This document shows, piece after piece, positions 1 to 7,892 of a stretch of DNA of 64,000 nt. The position numbers were made by a program, and so were the translations under genes. Position 1 is the stretch's first letter, and every line of letters starts with the position of its first letter. The stretch comes from JAMXLO01 sp964427005 (GTDB taxonomy: Bacteria > Pseudomonadota > Alphaproteobacteria > Acetobacterales > Acetobacteraceae). The DNA lies in the NCBI GenBank assembly GCA_964427005.1, contig CAYRTL010000006.1:30023-94022 (forward strand), in the 5' to 3' direction. The notes below the pieces were generated by a model. The model had not been told where the DNA came from, did no database searches, and worked only from the letters and a program-made list of their open reading frames with translations.

Positions 1-993
1 TTCGTGTGCCTTGCGGCCGCGCGCGGTGCGGTGCTGCGCCGTGTTGGTTGGGACGTCGAGGCGAACGGCTTGTTCGGCGCGCCACCGATCCACGTGCTGA
101 TCGGCGACGATGCGCATACCAGCGTTTTCTCGGCCTTGCAGTTCCTCGGGCTGGGGCATGATCGCGTCGTACGTATCACAACAGACATGCAGGGACGTAT
201 GCAGGCGGCCGAGTTTGCGCGTGCCATCGCTGCATGCGATGGGCCGGCGATAGTGATCACGCAGGCCGGCCAGCTCAATACCGGCGCATTTGATCCGATC
301 GGCGATATTCTGCCGCAGGCAAGGGCGCACGGTGCGTGGGTGCATGTCGACGGGGCGTTCGGTTTATGGGCACGGGCGTGCAGTACGACGGCACACTTGG
401 CGGCAGGGTTTGAAGCAGCGGATTCATGGGCAACCGATGGGCATAAATGGCTGCAAACTCCGTACGATTGTGGCTACGCCATAGTGCGAGACGCCGAAGC
501 CCACCGCAATGCAATGACGATTGCGGCCAGCTATCTGCCGGCAATTGCCGAAGGTGACCGTGATCCAACCCATTTCGTACCCGAGCTGTCGCGCCGGGCG
601 CGCGGGTTCGCGACCTGGGCAATGATCCGCCATCTTGGCCGTGATGGCATCGCCGCGATGGTCGCGGAGCATTGCAGGCTGGCCTCGCATATGGCCGATA
701 CGCTGTCGCGCGAACCGGGCATATTCGTGCTGAACGATGTCATTCTGAATCAGGTGATTGTGCGCTTCAGGTCGCGTGACGCGGACGAAACCGCCGATCG
801 TCAGACGCTTGATACGATACGACGCATCCAGGCGGATGGGACCTGCTTCGCAGGCGGCGCGCGATGGCGCGACAGCTCGGTGATGCGGCTATCGGTTATC
901 TCCGCGCCGACCACCGAGGCGGATATCAATCGAAGCTGCGCGGCGATCACCGCAGCGTGGCGCGCCGTGTCGGGCAGCAACGTCAGTCGATGA
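1..993 (+). CDS. PLP-dependent decarboxylase, group II type (5' end outside window)
   Basis: The frame is open from the first base, so the true start lies upstream; about 330 codons, the C-terminal two thirds of the protein, are visible. The diagnostic pyridoxal-phosphate site is TDGHKWLQTPYDCG near base 435, with the Schiff-base lysine in HKW. An HVDGAFG block about 30 residues earlier supplies the aspartate that contacts the cofactor ring. These are family features of glutamate/aromatic amino-acid decarboxylases, which release CO2 from amino acids in the cytoplasm. The substrate cannot be read from this fragment. The gene ends just before a palindromic repeat and is convergent with the next gene. 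Confidence 0.85.
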   Translation, partial: FVCLAAARGAVLRRVGWDVEANGLFGAPPIHVLIGDDAHTSVFSALQFLGLGHDRVVRITTDMQGRMQAAEFARAIAACDGPAIVITQAGQLNTGAFDPIGDILPQARAHGAWVHVDGAFGLWARACSTTAHLAAGFEAADSWATDGHKWLQTPYDCGYAIVRDAEAHRNAMTIAASYLPAIAEGDRDPTHFVPELSRRARGFATWAMIRHLGRDGIAAMVAEHCRLASHMADTLSREPGIFVLNDVILNQVIVRFRSRDADETADRQTLDTIRRIQADGTCFAGGARWRDSSVMRLSVISAPTTEADINRSCAAITAAWRAVSGSNVSR

Positions 994-1010
994 CGATGAG
1001 GTCACCCCCT

Positions 1011-1090
1011 GTCATTGCGAGCGAAGCGAAGCAATCCTCATCGTGGGTGCGCAGCCATGATGGGGATTGCTTCGCTTCGCTCGCAATGAC
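1011..1090. repeat. Perfect palindromic intergenic repeat, family 1
   Basis: Two 26-base arms (1011-1036 and 1065-1090) are exact reverse complements, around a 28-base loop. The outer end reads GTCATTGCGAGCGAAG. A second copy lies at 7805-7885 and a half copy at 61746-61771. It sits between two convergent genes and could act as a bidirectional transcription stop. It has the look of the short dispersed palindromes common in alphaproteobacterial genomes. Confidence 0.85.
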
Positions 1091-1102
1091 AGCGGGGCAG
1101 TA

Positions 1103-2161
1103 TCATGCAAATCGCGGGATCACCTTCTCACCGACGATTTCAATCGAACGCATGATCTGGTCGTGGGTCGTGCGGCCGATCTGGAACATGAAGATCATCT
1201 GGTCGATGCCCGTTGCGGCCCAGCGCTCGACCTGACGGCAGACACTGTCGGCGTTGCCGCCAATCGCCATGCCACTCTCCAGCAGGTCATCATTGGAATA
1301 AGCGGCCATGCGCGCCTTGATCCGCGCCACGCCCTCGGACGAACCGAACCGCACATGGTTCAACTCGGCGTCATTATCGCCGTAGTAGAACCGCGCAGCC
1401 GCGCAACCGATCTCGCGGCCCATCCGGTCATCGTCATGCACGCAGCCGATGGCGAACACGCCGACATGGTTGTTGACGAAGCGTCCGATTGGCGTCGCGT
1501 TGCGGACGGCCGCGCGGTAGGCATCGACATGCGGCTTGATCTCGGCGTGCGTGTAGCGGGTGACGCCAAGCACGCCAACGCCCGCGGCACCGGCGCGTTC
1601 GAACGTCTCCAGGTTGGAGGCGGCGAACCATAGCGGCGGATGCGGACGCTGAATCGGCCGCGGCACCACCTGGCGCGCCGGCAGATCGAAGTGCTTGCCC
1701 TTGTAGCCGGGGAAATGCTCCTGCTCGAGCATCTGCACCACGGCTTCGAGTGCTTCGCGTCCAACTTCTCGTCCGTATTCGGCATCCGAGTTGAAGCCGA
1801 GGCCTTCCACGACATAGGCCGCGGTGCCGCGACCCGCGCCGAATTCGCAGCGGCCATTGGACAGCACGTCCAGCGTGGCAACGCGCTCGGCAATCATGAA
1901 TGGGTTGTGGCATGGCATCAGGATCACCGCGAAGCCGAGCCGTATGGTCTTCGTGCGTTGCGACAGCGCGGCGAGGAACATCTCGGGGCAGGGGCAGTGG
2001 CCGATTTCTGCGAAGAAGTGCTGTTCGGTGAGCCAGAAATGGCTGAACCCGGCGTGCTCCGCCGCAACCACGTGGTCGAGGTTCTGCCAGTACACGTTGC
2101 GTTCGGTGTCCTCGGTCCAGGGCTTGGGCACCTGGATCTGGCTCAGCAGGCCGAATTTCAT
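1103..2161 (-). CDS. LLM-class (luciferase-like) flavin-dependent oxidoreductase
   Basis: A 352-residue member of the bacterial luciferase-like superfamily, TIM-barrel enzymes that use reduced FMN or F420. Typical features are an N-terminal MKFGLL strand, an SHFWLTEQHF segment, the AVILMPCHNP block and an RCEFGAGRG loop. The start at 2161 is preferred because GGGAGACGAGAG lies just upstream; an in-frame start 22 codons earlier would add residues without family similarity. It is divergent from the LysR gene at 2264, a common arrangement for a regulator and its target. The substrate is unknown, and luciferase activity should not be assumed. Confidence 0.85.
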   Translation of the reverse strand: MKFGLLSQIQVPKPWTEDTERNVYWQNLDHVVAAEHAGFSHFWLTEQHFFAEIGHCPCPEMFLAALSQRTKTIRLGFAVILMPCHNPFMIAERVATLDVLSNGRCEFGAGRGTAAYVVEGLGFNSDAEYGREVGREALEAVVQMLEQEHFPGYKGKHFDLPARQVVPRPIQRPHPPLWFAASNLETFERAGAAGVGVLGVTRYTHAEIKPHVDAYRAAVRNATPIGRFVNNHVGVFAIGCVHDDDRMGREIGCAAARFYYGDNDAELNHVRFGSSEGVARIKARMAAYSNDDLLESGMAIGGNADSVCRQVERWAATGIDQMIFMFQIGRTTHDQIMRSIEIVGEKVIPRFA

Positions 2162-2237
2162 TTCTCTCGTCTCCCGGTCGCGTAGCGACCGTACGAGCAG
2201 CACCTGCTTGCGTCCAAGGCATAACACGCATATCGCT

Positions 2238-2243
2238 TATAAT
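2238..2243 (+). promoter_or_regulatory. Candidate -10 element for the LysR gene
   Basis: A perfect TATAAT lies 20 bases before the ATG at 2264, in the 102-base gap between the divergent flavin-enzyme and LysR genes. No good -35 hexamer is present at the usual spacing, as might be expected for a promoter that needs an activator. Confidence 0.35.
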
Positions 2244-2263
2244 CTGAACGTCATATCTGCCGG

Positions 2264-3187
2264 ATGGAAACCCGCGCGCTCCGCTACTTCCAGACCGTCG
2301 CCGAATGCGGCAGCTACAGCCGTGGCGCCGAATTGCTGCGCATTTCGCAACCGGCGGTCAGCCGCCAGATCGGGAAGCTGGAAGATGAAATCGGCGCGCG
2401 CGTGTTCCGCCGGCACGCGCACGGCGTCAGCCTGACGGATGCGGGCCAAGTATTGCTGCGGCACTGCCATTCCGTGCTGCGCGAACTCGACCAGGCTCGC
2501 ATGGAAATCCGCAACGGTGTGCAAGGACCATCAGGCAGCATCGCCTTGGCCGTGCCGCCCGCCTCGGCGCATTTCCTGGTGCCGGCGCTGGTGCAGCGAT
2601 TCAATGCCCGCTATCCGAACGTATTCCTGAAACTGGCGGGCGGATTTTCCGGACAGATCCATGAGTGGCTGGTTCGTGAGCAGGTCGATATTGCCTGTTT
2701 GCACGATCCACTGCCGCAGAAAGGCTTCGAGATAACGCCCTTGGTCAAGGAGGAGGTGTTCCTTGTCGGCCGGCCCGACACGATACCGGCCGGACGTGAC
2801 CATGTGCGTATCGCCGATTTGGCGGATGTGCCGCTGATTGTTCCGAGCAGACCAAATGCCTCGCGTCGTCTACTGGATACCTGGGTCGCGCGCACCGGTG
2901 TGACGCTCAACATCCGAGCGGAAGTGGATGACCACCTGATGATCCGCGCGCTGATCCGTGCCGGCGTCGGCTGCAGTCTTCTGACCCAGGGGGCCTTCAG
3001 CGGTGAGCGAGCACGCGGTGAAGTCGTCGCGCATCGTTTTCGCCCACGCGCGTGGTGGCCGCTGGCCATCGTGCGCACCAGCGGTGCAGGGCGATCGGAA
3101 ATACTTGAGGCACTGCACCAGACAATACGCAACGTCGCGCGGGAACTGACCCGGTCAGGTGCCTGGCCGGCAAGGTCAGTGTCGTAA
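2264..3187 (+). CDS. LysR-family transcriptional regulator
   Basis: A 307-residue protein of standard LysR length. The winged helix-turn-helix occupies about residues 1-60 (LRYFQTVAECGSYSRGAELL, then SQPAVSRQIGKLE), followed by a linker helix and a periplasmic-binding-protein-like effector domain from about residue 90. It should bind DNA as a tetramer and respond to a small molecule. Its divergent neighbour at 1103-2161 is the most likely target. The ATG follows a TATAAT box by 20 bases, so the leader is very short. Confidence 0.92.
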   Translation: METRALRYFQTVAECGSYSRGAELLRISQPAVSRQIGKLEDEIGARVFRRHAHGVSLTDAGQVLLRHCHSVLRELDQARMEIRNGVQGPSGSIALAVPPASAHFLVPALVQRFNARYPNVFLKLAGGFSGQIHEWLVREQVDIACLHDPLPQKGFEITPLVKEEVFLVGRPDTIPAGRDHVRIADLADVPLIVPSRPNASRRLLDTWVARTGVTLNIRAEVDDHLMIRALIRAGVGCSLLTQGAFSGERARGEVVAHRFRPRAWWPLAIVRTSGAGRSEILEALHQTIRNVARELTRSGAWPARSVS

Positions 3188-3195
3188 TCACAGCT

Positions 3196-4467
3196 TTATG
3201 CCGTTGCCACCGCCGGCCGTGCCCGTGCAATGCGGAGCACCAACATCGCCGCCGCCAGGCACGCCAGCCCGCTCGCCACGAACGCCAACAGATAGCTGCC
3301 TGTCCAGGTGCGAACGATCCCCGCGCCAACGGCTGCCGAGGCGCCGCCGATCTGATGCGTAGCGAATATCCAGGACATGATCACCGGGGCGGCCTTCTTG
3401 CCGAACACCTCGTTTACCAGCGCAAAGATTGGCGGCATCACCGCGATCCAGTCGAGTCCGTAAAACACCGCGAAGATGGTCAGGCTGATGGAATCGAAGC
3501 TGGTGTAAGGCAGCAGCATCAGCGACAGGCCGCGCAGTCCGAAAATCCAGAACAGCAGAATGCGCGGATTGTAGCGGTCGGTCAGCCAGCCGGAGATGGC
3601 GGAGCCGATCAGGCTGAACACGCCGAGTGATGCCAGGATGCCTGCGCCGGCAAACTGCGAGTAGCCGTGATCGACGCAGAACGCGATCAGGTGGGTCCCG
3701 ATCAGGCCGTTGGTGGAGAAGCCGCAAACTCCGAAGCTCAGCGCCAGGAGCCAGAAATCGACGGAGCGCATCCCGCGCATCAGGCCGTCGATCGCAACGC
3801 CGAAGGGATTGCGCGAGCGTGGAGGGGCAGGCGGTTCGGCTGCGGCACCGAGCGGGGCAAGCCCAATAGCCGCAGGCGACTCCGGCAGCAGCAGCGCCGC
3901 CAGCGGGATCAGGGCCGCAACCGTCAGGCTCACCGTGATGGAGACGCTTTGCCACCCGTAGTCCTGAGATAGCCGCCCCAAGATAGGCAGGAAGATCAAC
4001 TGCCCCGCGGCATTGGCCGAGCTAAGCAGGCCCATGGCCAGGCCGCGATGCCTGACGAACCAGCGGTTCGCCACGGCTGCCGCCATGCCGACGGCACCGG
4101 CGCTGGAGCCGATTCCGACCAGCAGACCCCACGTGAGGAAAAGCTGCCACGGTGCGGTGATGAAGGTGGAAAAGCCGGTTCCAACCAGAAGCAGCGCCAG
4201 GCACAGCATGATTGTGCGCCGAAGGCCCAGCGTCTCCATCAGACCGGTGATGAACGGGCCGGTCATGCCGAGAAGCAGGATATTCAAGGAGATAGCGGCC
4301 GAAATTGTGCCAACGCTCCACCCGAACGCCTGCTCGAGAGGAACGATGATGACCCCTGGTGCCGCGCGCACCCCAACGGCACCGAGCGTGATGGTAAAGG
4401 CGACGACAAGAGCGACCCAAGCGTAGTGGACGCGTCCTGAGCAAAATCTTGCCAAGGCGGCGGTCAT
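3196..4467 (-). CDS. MFS transporter, monocarboxylate/oxalate-formate type
   Basis: A 423-residue membrane protein with about 12 hydrophobic segments and a central loop near residue 210, a typical major-facilitator layout. The N-terminal HYAWVALVVAF and FGWSVGTISAA segments resemble the MCT/oxalate-formate-antiporter branch, whose members carry small organic anions. It is the last gene of a minus-strand run and starts 16 bases after the ABC ATPase stop, so it is probably co-transcribed with that importer. The substrate is not known. Confidence 0.85.
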   Translation of the reverse strand: MTAALARFCSGRVHYAWVALVVAFTITLGAVGVRAAPGVIIVPLEQAFGWSVGTISAAISLNILLLGMTGPFITGLMETLGLRRTIMLCLALLLVGTGFSTFITAPWQLFLTWGLLVGIGSSAGAVGMAAAVANRWFVRHRGLAMGLLSSANAAGQLIFLPILGRLSQDYGWQSVSITVSLTVAALIPLAALLLPESPAAIGLAPLGAAAEPPAPPRSRNPFGVAIDGLMRGMRSVDFWLLALSFGVCGFSTNGLIGTHLIAFCVDHGYSQFAGAGILASLGVFSLIGSAISGWLTDRYNPRILLFWIFGLRGLSLMLLPYTSFDSISLTIFAVFYGLDWIAVMPPIFALVNEVFGKKAAPVIMSWIFATHQIGGASAAVGAGIVRTWTGSYLLAFVASGLACLAAAMLVLRIARARPAVATA

Positions 4468-4483
4468 GCGCGATGCCTTTCTG

Positions 4484-5099
4484 CTACCCGCCAGTATGGC
4501 GGTGCACCTCGCTCTCCACCAGACCCCAGACCTCCGCCTTTAGCGCAGCGTAGTCATGCGAAAGCTGAATCGACACGTGCCGCGGGCGCGGCAGCGTGTT
4601 GTGCAGGATTGCTTTCACCCGGCCCGGCCGCGCCGACATGACCACAATCCGGTCCGCCAGGATCAGCGCCTCGTCGATNNNNNNNNNNNNNNNNNNNNNN
4701 NNNNNNNNNNNNNNNNNNNNNNNNNNNNNNNNNNNNNNNNNNNNNNNNNNNNNNNNNNNNNNNNNNNNNNNNNNNNNNGCGCTGCATGCGGAGGCCGAAC
4801 TCCACGTTGCCCTGCACCGTCTTCCACGGGAACAGCGCGTAGGACTGGAAAACCACGCCGCAGCGTGGCTCGATACGGGTGATCGGTTCGCCGTGCAGCA
4901 GCACGCGGCCTTCTGTCGGCTGAATGAAACCAGCGAACATGTTCAGCATGGTGGTCTTGCCGCAGCCGGAGGCACCGAGCAGGCAGACGAATTCGCCGGC
5001 CTCGACATCGAGCGAGAAATCGCGCACCGCCACCACGGAAGGGCCGCGGCCGATGGAGAAGCTACGCGTGACGTGCTCAGCGCTCAGGATTGGCGGCAT
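4484..5099 (-). CDS. ABC transporter ATPase, nitrate/sulfonate/taurine type (interrupted by a 100-N gap)
   Basis: The N-terminal part has Walker A LGASGCGKTT (residues 41-50) and the Q-loop VVFQSYALFPW. After the gap the frame resumes as IDEALILADRIVVMSARPGR and runs to TAG at 4484-4486. The signature motif, Walker B and H-loop are missing, which in SsuB/TauB/NrtD proteins (about 250-260 residues) means roughly 80-90 residues lost. The real gap should therefore be about 250 bases, not 100. The start overlaps the permease stop. The protein would power the importer formed by the permease at 5099-5863 and the binding protein at 5987-6958. Confidence 0.85.
4679..4778. other. Assembly gap of 100 N inside the ABC ATPase
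   Basis: Exactly 100 unknown bases, a conventional placeholder. The sequences on either side do not overlap each other, and the coding frame on the two sides requires a longer missing piece. Confidence 0.99.
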
Positions 5100-5863
5100 C
5101 AGGTCCGACGATGCCGCTCCCAGGGCAACAGCAGCCGTTCGATCCTCTCGGCGATCAAGTCGGCGATCAGCACGGTGATTGAGATCGCAACCATGCCGAC
5201 AAGGACGAGAGGCAGATTGCCCCAATCCTTGCCTTGCCAGATCAGCGCGCCGAGACCTGATTGCGCTGCCACCAGTTCGGCCGAGAGCACACAGGACCAC
5301 GAGATCGCCAGCGTGATCTTCAGGCCGGCGATAATGCCGGGAAGGGCGGCGGGGAGGATGACCTGCCACATGATCGCGGTGTCGCCTGCGCCCAGGTTAC
5401 GTGCGGCGCGAACCAACAGCGGGTCCACGCGCTGCACGGCGGAGAGTGTGTAGAACAGGATGTAGATCCAGGAGCCGAGAAACACGATGGCAACTTTCTG
5501 CTGCTCGCCGATGCCAAGCCAGAGGATGGTGAGCGGAATCCAGGTGATGGATGGCAGTGGCCGCAGCAGCGAGATGAACGGATCGATGATGGCCTTTGCG
5601 GGCCACCACACGGCCATGATCACGCCGAGTGGCACAGCAACGAGACCGGCGAGCGCGAAGCCGGCGAAGACGCGTTCGGAGGAGACGAGTACCGATTTCC
5701 ACAGGTCGCCGGTCGCGATCAGCTCCTGAGCCTGAGCGACGATTTGCGCTGGTGAGGGCAGGAACAGCGGCGACACCGCGCCACTCGTCGTCGCCCATTG
5801 CCACGCGAGCACGAAGATCGCGACGGAGGCCAGTCTGATGGCCAAGGCACTCTTGCTCGGCAT
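5099..5863 (-). CDS. ABC transporter permease, nitrate/sulfonate/taurine type
   Basis: A 254-residue inner-membrane protein with about six hydrophobic segments. The coupling-helix motif of binding-protein-dependent permeases reads RAARNLGAGDTAIMWQVILP, followed by PGIIAGLKI. The frame stays open 32 codons further upstream, but that extension is a translation of palindromic repeat family 2 (DVDGRAKPGHDD), so the start at 5863 (MPSKSALAIRLAS) is chosen. Its TGA overlaps the ATG of the ATPase. It is the channel of an importer for sulfonates, nitrate, thiamine precursors or similar small compounds. Confidence 0.88.
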   Translation of the reverse strand: MPSKSALAIRLASVAIFVLAWQWATTSGAVSPLFLPSPAQIVAQAQELIATGDLWKSVLVSSERVFAGFALAGLVAVPLGVIMAVWWPAKAIIDPFISLLRPLPSITWIPLTILWLGIGEQQKVAIVFLGSWIYILFYTLSAVQRVDPLLVRAARNLGAGDTAIMWQVILPAALPGIIAGLKITLAISWSCVLSAELVAAQSGLGALIWQGKDWGNLPLVLVGMVAISITVLIADLIAERIERLLLPWERHRRT

Positions 5864-5881
5864 GGCCGATGGCCCGACGTC

Positions 5882-5975
5882 ATCGTCATGGCCGGGCTTG
5901 GCCCGGCCATCCACGTCTTCCTTGCACAGGTCCGGCAAAGACGTGAATAGCCGGGCCAAGCCCGGCCATGACGAT
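5882..5975. repeat. Palindromic intergenic repeat, family 2
   Basis: Arms 5882-5907 and 5950-5975 are perfect 26-base reverse complements whose inner halves are themselves GC-rich palindromes (GCCGGGCTTGGCCCGGC). The loop contains ACGTCTTCCTTGCACAG. A related half element lies at 63661-63697. It sits between the binding-protein and permease genes of one importer operon, where a stem-loop could lower downstream expression relative to the binding protein. Confidence 0.85.
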
Positions 5976-5986
5976 CAAAGCGCAGT

Positions 5987-6958
5987 TCACTGCTTCGGCA
6001 TGAAGCTGGTGTTCTCCCACTTCGCGACATCCGGCACGCTGGGAATCTTCTTGTTATCATACAGCCACTGCGCCAGGTACTGCATCTGTGCCGTGTGCAG
6101 CTTCATGTGCTCCTGCCAATTCTTGGTGCCGTAGTATTTCTGCGGCTTCATGCCTTCCAGCACTTCTTCCGGCGTCTTCTTGAAGTAGTGGGCCACCGTC
6201 TTCGCCGCATCCTCGCGATTGGAGTTGGTATAGTCGGCGCCTTTCAGCATGCCGGCAGCAATGGCGCGCGCCTGATCCGGATGTTGCTCCACCAGCTTGC
6301 GCGAGATGATCACGATGTCAGGCGACGCCATGGTGCCGAATTTCTGGTACGTCGTTGTGTCGGTGTCCAATCCGAGCAGCTTTCCGTCGGGCGCCGCCTT
6401 CTTGAGCCCGTCCAGCAACGGCTGCCAGACACACGCTGCCTCGATATCACCCTTCGCAAGCGCCGGCGCCATCTCGTTGGGCCCAAGATTCAGATAGTCA
6501 ATGTCCTTCGCGGTCATGTTCTGTGTGCCGAGAAGACCGCTCAGCGTGATCTCGGCCGACGTATTCGCCGCGACCTTCTTGCCGCGCAGGTCCTTGATCG
6601 ATGCGACGCCGGGCCGCGCCCAGCAGCCTTCGATGCCCGGCGAATCATCGACGTTGTAGAAGTAGTAGAAATTGGTGTCGCCGCGTGCCATCGCTGGAAT
6701 GACGGAACTGCGGCCGAGATTGCTGAACGCCGATGAACCGGCATCCACCGAGGCAAGTCGATCGCTGGAGTTCAGGATCACCTGGTATTCGACTTCGATC
6801 CGCTGCTCTTTGAAGAAACCCTTGTCGATCGCGACCATGATCGGGACCTGGCCGAACCAGGTGACCGATCCGGCAAAGCCAAGTGATTCGGCGCGTGCCC
6901 CAGCCGCGCATAGCAACAGCGCGGCCGCGCCTGCCAACCATCTGATCATGCCACCCAT
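5987..6958 (-). CDS. ABC transporter substrate-binding protein, SsuA/TauA/NMT1-like
   Basis: A 323-residue exported protein. The first 23 residues form a Sec signal peptide (MIRWLAGAAALLLCAAGARA, cleavage before ESLGF). The mature part begins with VTWFGQVPIMVAIDKGFFKE, the typical opening of the NMT1/SsuA/TauA periplasmic-binding family; KKVAANTSAEITL and EAACVWQPLL are further family-like blocks. The ATG at 6958 follows a G-rich ribosome site. It lies 21 bases after the uronate-dehydrogenase-like gene and 123 bases before its permease, with a palindromic repeat between. The ligand is unknown. Confidence 0.88.
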   Translation of the reverse strand: MGGMIRWLAGAAALLLCAAGARAESLGFAGSVTWFGQVPIMVAIDKGFFKEQRIEVEYQVILNSSDRLASVDAGSSAFSNLGRSSVIPAMARGDTNFYYFYNVDDSPGIEGCWARPGVASIKDLRGKKVAANTSAEITLSGLLGTQNMTAKDIDYLNLGPNEMAPALAKGDIEAACVWQPLLDGLKKAAPDGKLLGLDTDTTTYQKFGTMASPDIVIISRKLVEQHPDQARAIAAGMLKGADYTNSNREDAAKTVAHYFKKTPEEVLEGMKPQKYYGTKNWQEHMKLHTAQMQYLAQWLYDNKKIPSVPDVAKWENTSFMPKQ

Positions 6959-6979
6959 TTCTGCCCCCCGTTCTTTATC

Positions 6980-7789
6980 TTACCGCGGCCGACGTTCCGG
7001 CGCGCGTGCATGCGAGCCGCCATGTTCGGGCCATTCCCACGGCCCGTCCACATCCACACCCATGCCGCGCAGCATCTCGACATGATCCTCGGCATTGTCC
7101 TGCGGATGGTAGCCGAGAAAATCCCAGTTCGGATCGAACGTCTTGATCCGCTTGTTCGCGGAGTAGCCGTTCACCACCAGGCAGCCGGGATCCGGATGAC
7201 GCAGCGATGCATCGACCAGGCGCGCCACATCGCCGGGCGACAGCCAGGTGGCGAGCGAGCGCTGGTCGATCGGCAGTGGCCGGTACGTGCCGATGCGCAG
7301 CGACACCGAGCTTATGCCGTGGCGGTCGTAGTAGCAGCGCAGCATGGTCTCGCCCCACGCCTTGAACGTGCCGTACAGGCTGTCCGGCCGCGGCGGCAGG
7401 GCAGGGGAGACGCACTCCTCGATCGGATAGCAACCGAAGGCGTGATTGCTGGATGCGAACACGATGCGCTGCACGCCCGCGAGACGCGCTGCCTCGAACA
7501 CGTCGAACATGCCGCGCGCGTTGACGCGAAACAGGTCCTCCACCGTGTAGTCGCCGCCAACACCGGCGAGATGCACGACGGCGGCAACGCCTTCCATCAT
7601 GCGTTCGATCGCGCCCCGGTCGGCGATGTCAGCGACGATGGATTCCTCGTTCGGCGTTGGATCAGCGATCGGCCTTGCGTCGGTGAGGCGAAGGTGGCGC
7701 CACTCGGTGCGCAGCCCGTTGCGCAAAGCGGTGCCAATCGCACCGGCCGCACCAGTAATCAGGACCCGATCGGTCGCGGGGTTGATCAT
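6980..7789 (-). CDS. NAD(P)-dependent epimerase/dehydrogenase, uronate-dehydrogenase-like
   Basis: A 269-residue extended short-chain dehydrogenase. The nucleotide-binding loop is TGAAGAIG at residues 12-19. The catalytic pair is in YGTFK, preceded by the serine-rich FASSNHAFG strand. The run FASSNH, YGTFKAWGE, LRIGTY and ATWLSPGDVARL resembles uronate dehydrogenase, which oxidises glucuronate or galacturonate to aldarate lactones with NAD. The start at 7789 is used because the 44 codons upstream are repeat family 1 read through. It lies between an LLM enzyme and an ABC binding protein. Substrate assignment is inference. Confidence 0.78.
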   Translation of the reverse strand: MINPATDRVLITGAAGAIGTALRNGLRTEWRHLRLTDARPIADPTPNEESIVADIADRGAIERMMEGVAAVVHLAGVGGDYTVEDLFRVNARGMFDVFEAARLAGVQRIVFASSNHAFGCYPIEECVSPALPPRPDSLYGTFKAWGETMLRCYYDRHGISSVSLRIGTYRPLPIDQRSLATWLSPGDVARLVDASLRHPDPGCLVVNGYSANKRIKTFDPNWDFLGYHPQDNAEDHVEMLRGMGVDVDGPWEWPEHGGSHARAPERRPR

Positions 7790-7804
7790 TGGTTCCAGCC
7801 TACT

Positions 7805-7885
7805 GTCATTGCGAGGAGCGAAGCGACGAAGCAATCTCGCGCGTGGTGGGGATTGCTTCGTCGGCTTTCGCCTCCTCGCAATGAC
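7805..7885. repeat. Palindromic intergenic repeat, family 1, second copy
   Basis: Left arm 7805-7836 and right arm 7851-7885 are imperfect reverse complements with the same outer end as the copy at 1011 (GTCATTGCGAG). The flanking TACT/AGTA bases extend the stem. Gene starts predicted upstream through this element are artefacts. Confidence 0.8.
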
Positions 7886-7892
7886 AGTATCA

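Noticed and set aside
1103..2161. Bioluminescence gene (bacterial luciferase)
   Set aside because: Only superfamily-level similarity is seen and no luxB, luxCDE or other lux genes are nearby.
2439..3132. Opposite-strand and alternate-frame open frames across the LysR gene
   Set aside because: They are shadows of a clear LysR coding sequence and have no recognisable domain.
5864..5959. N-terminal extension of the ABC permease
   Set aside because: It is a translation of palindromic repeat family 2 and has no membrane or family character.
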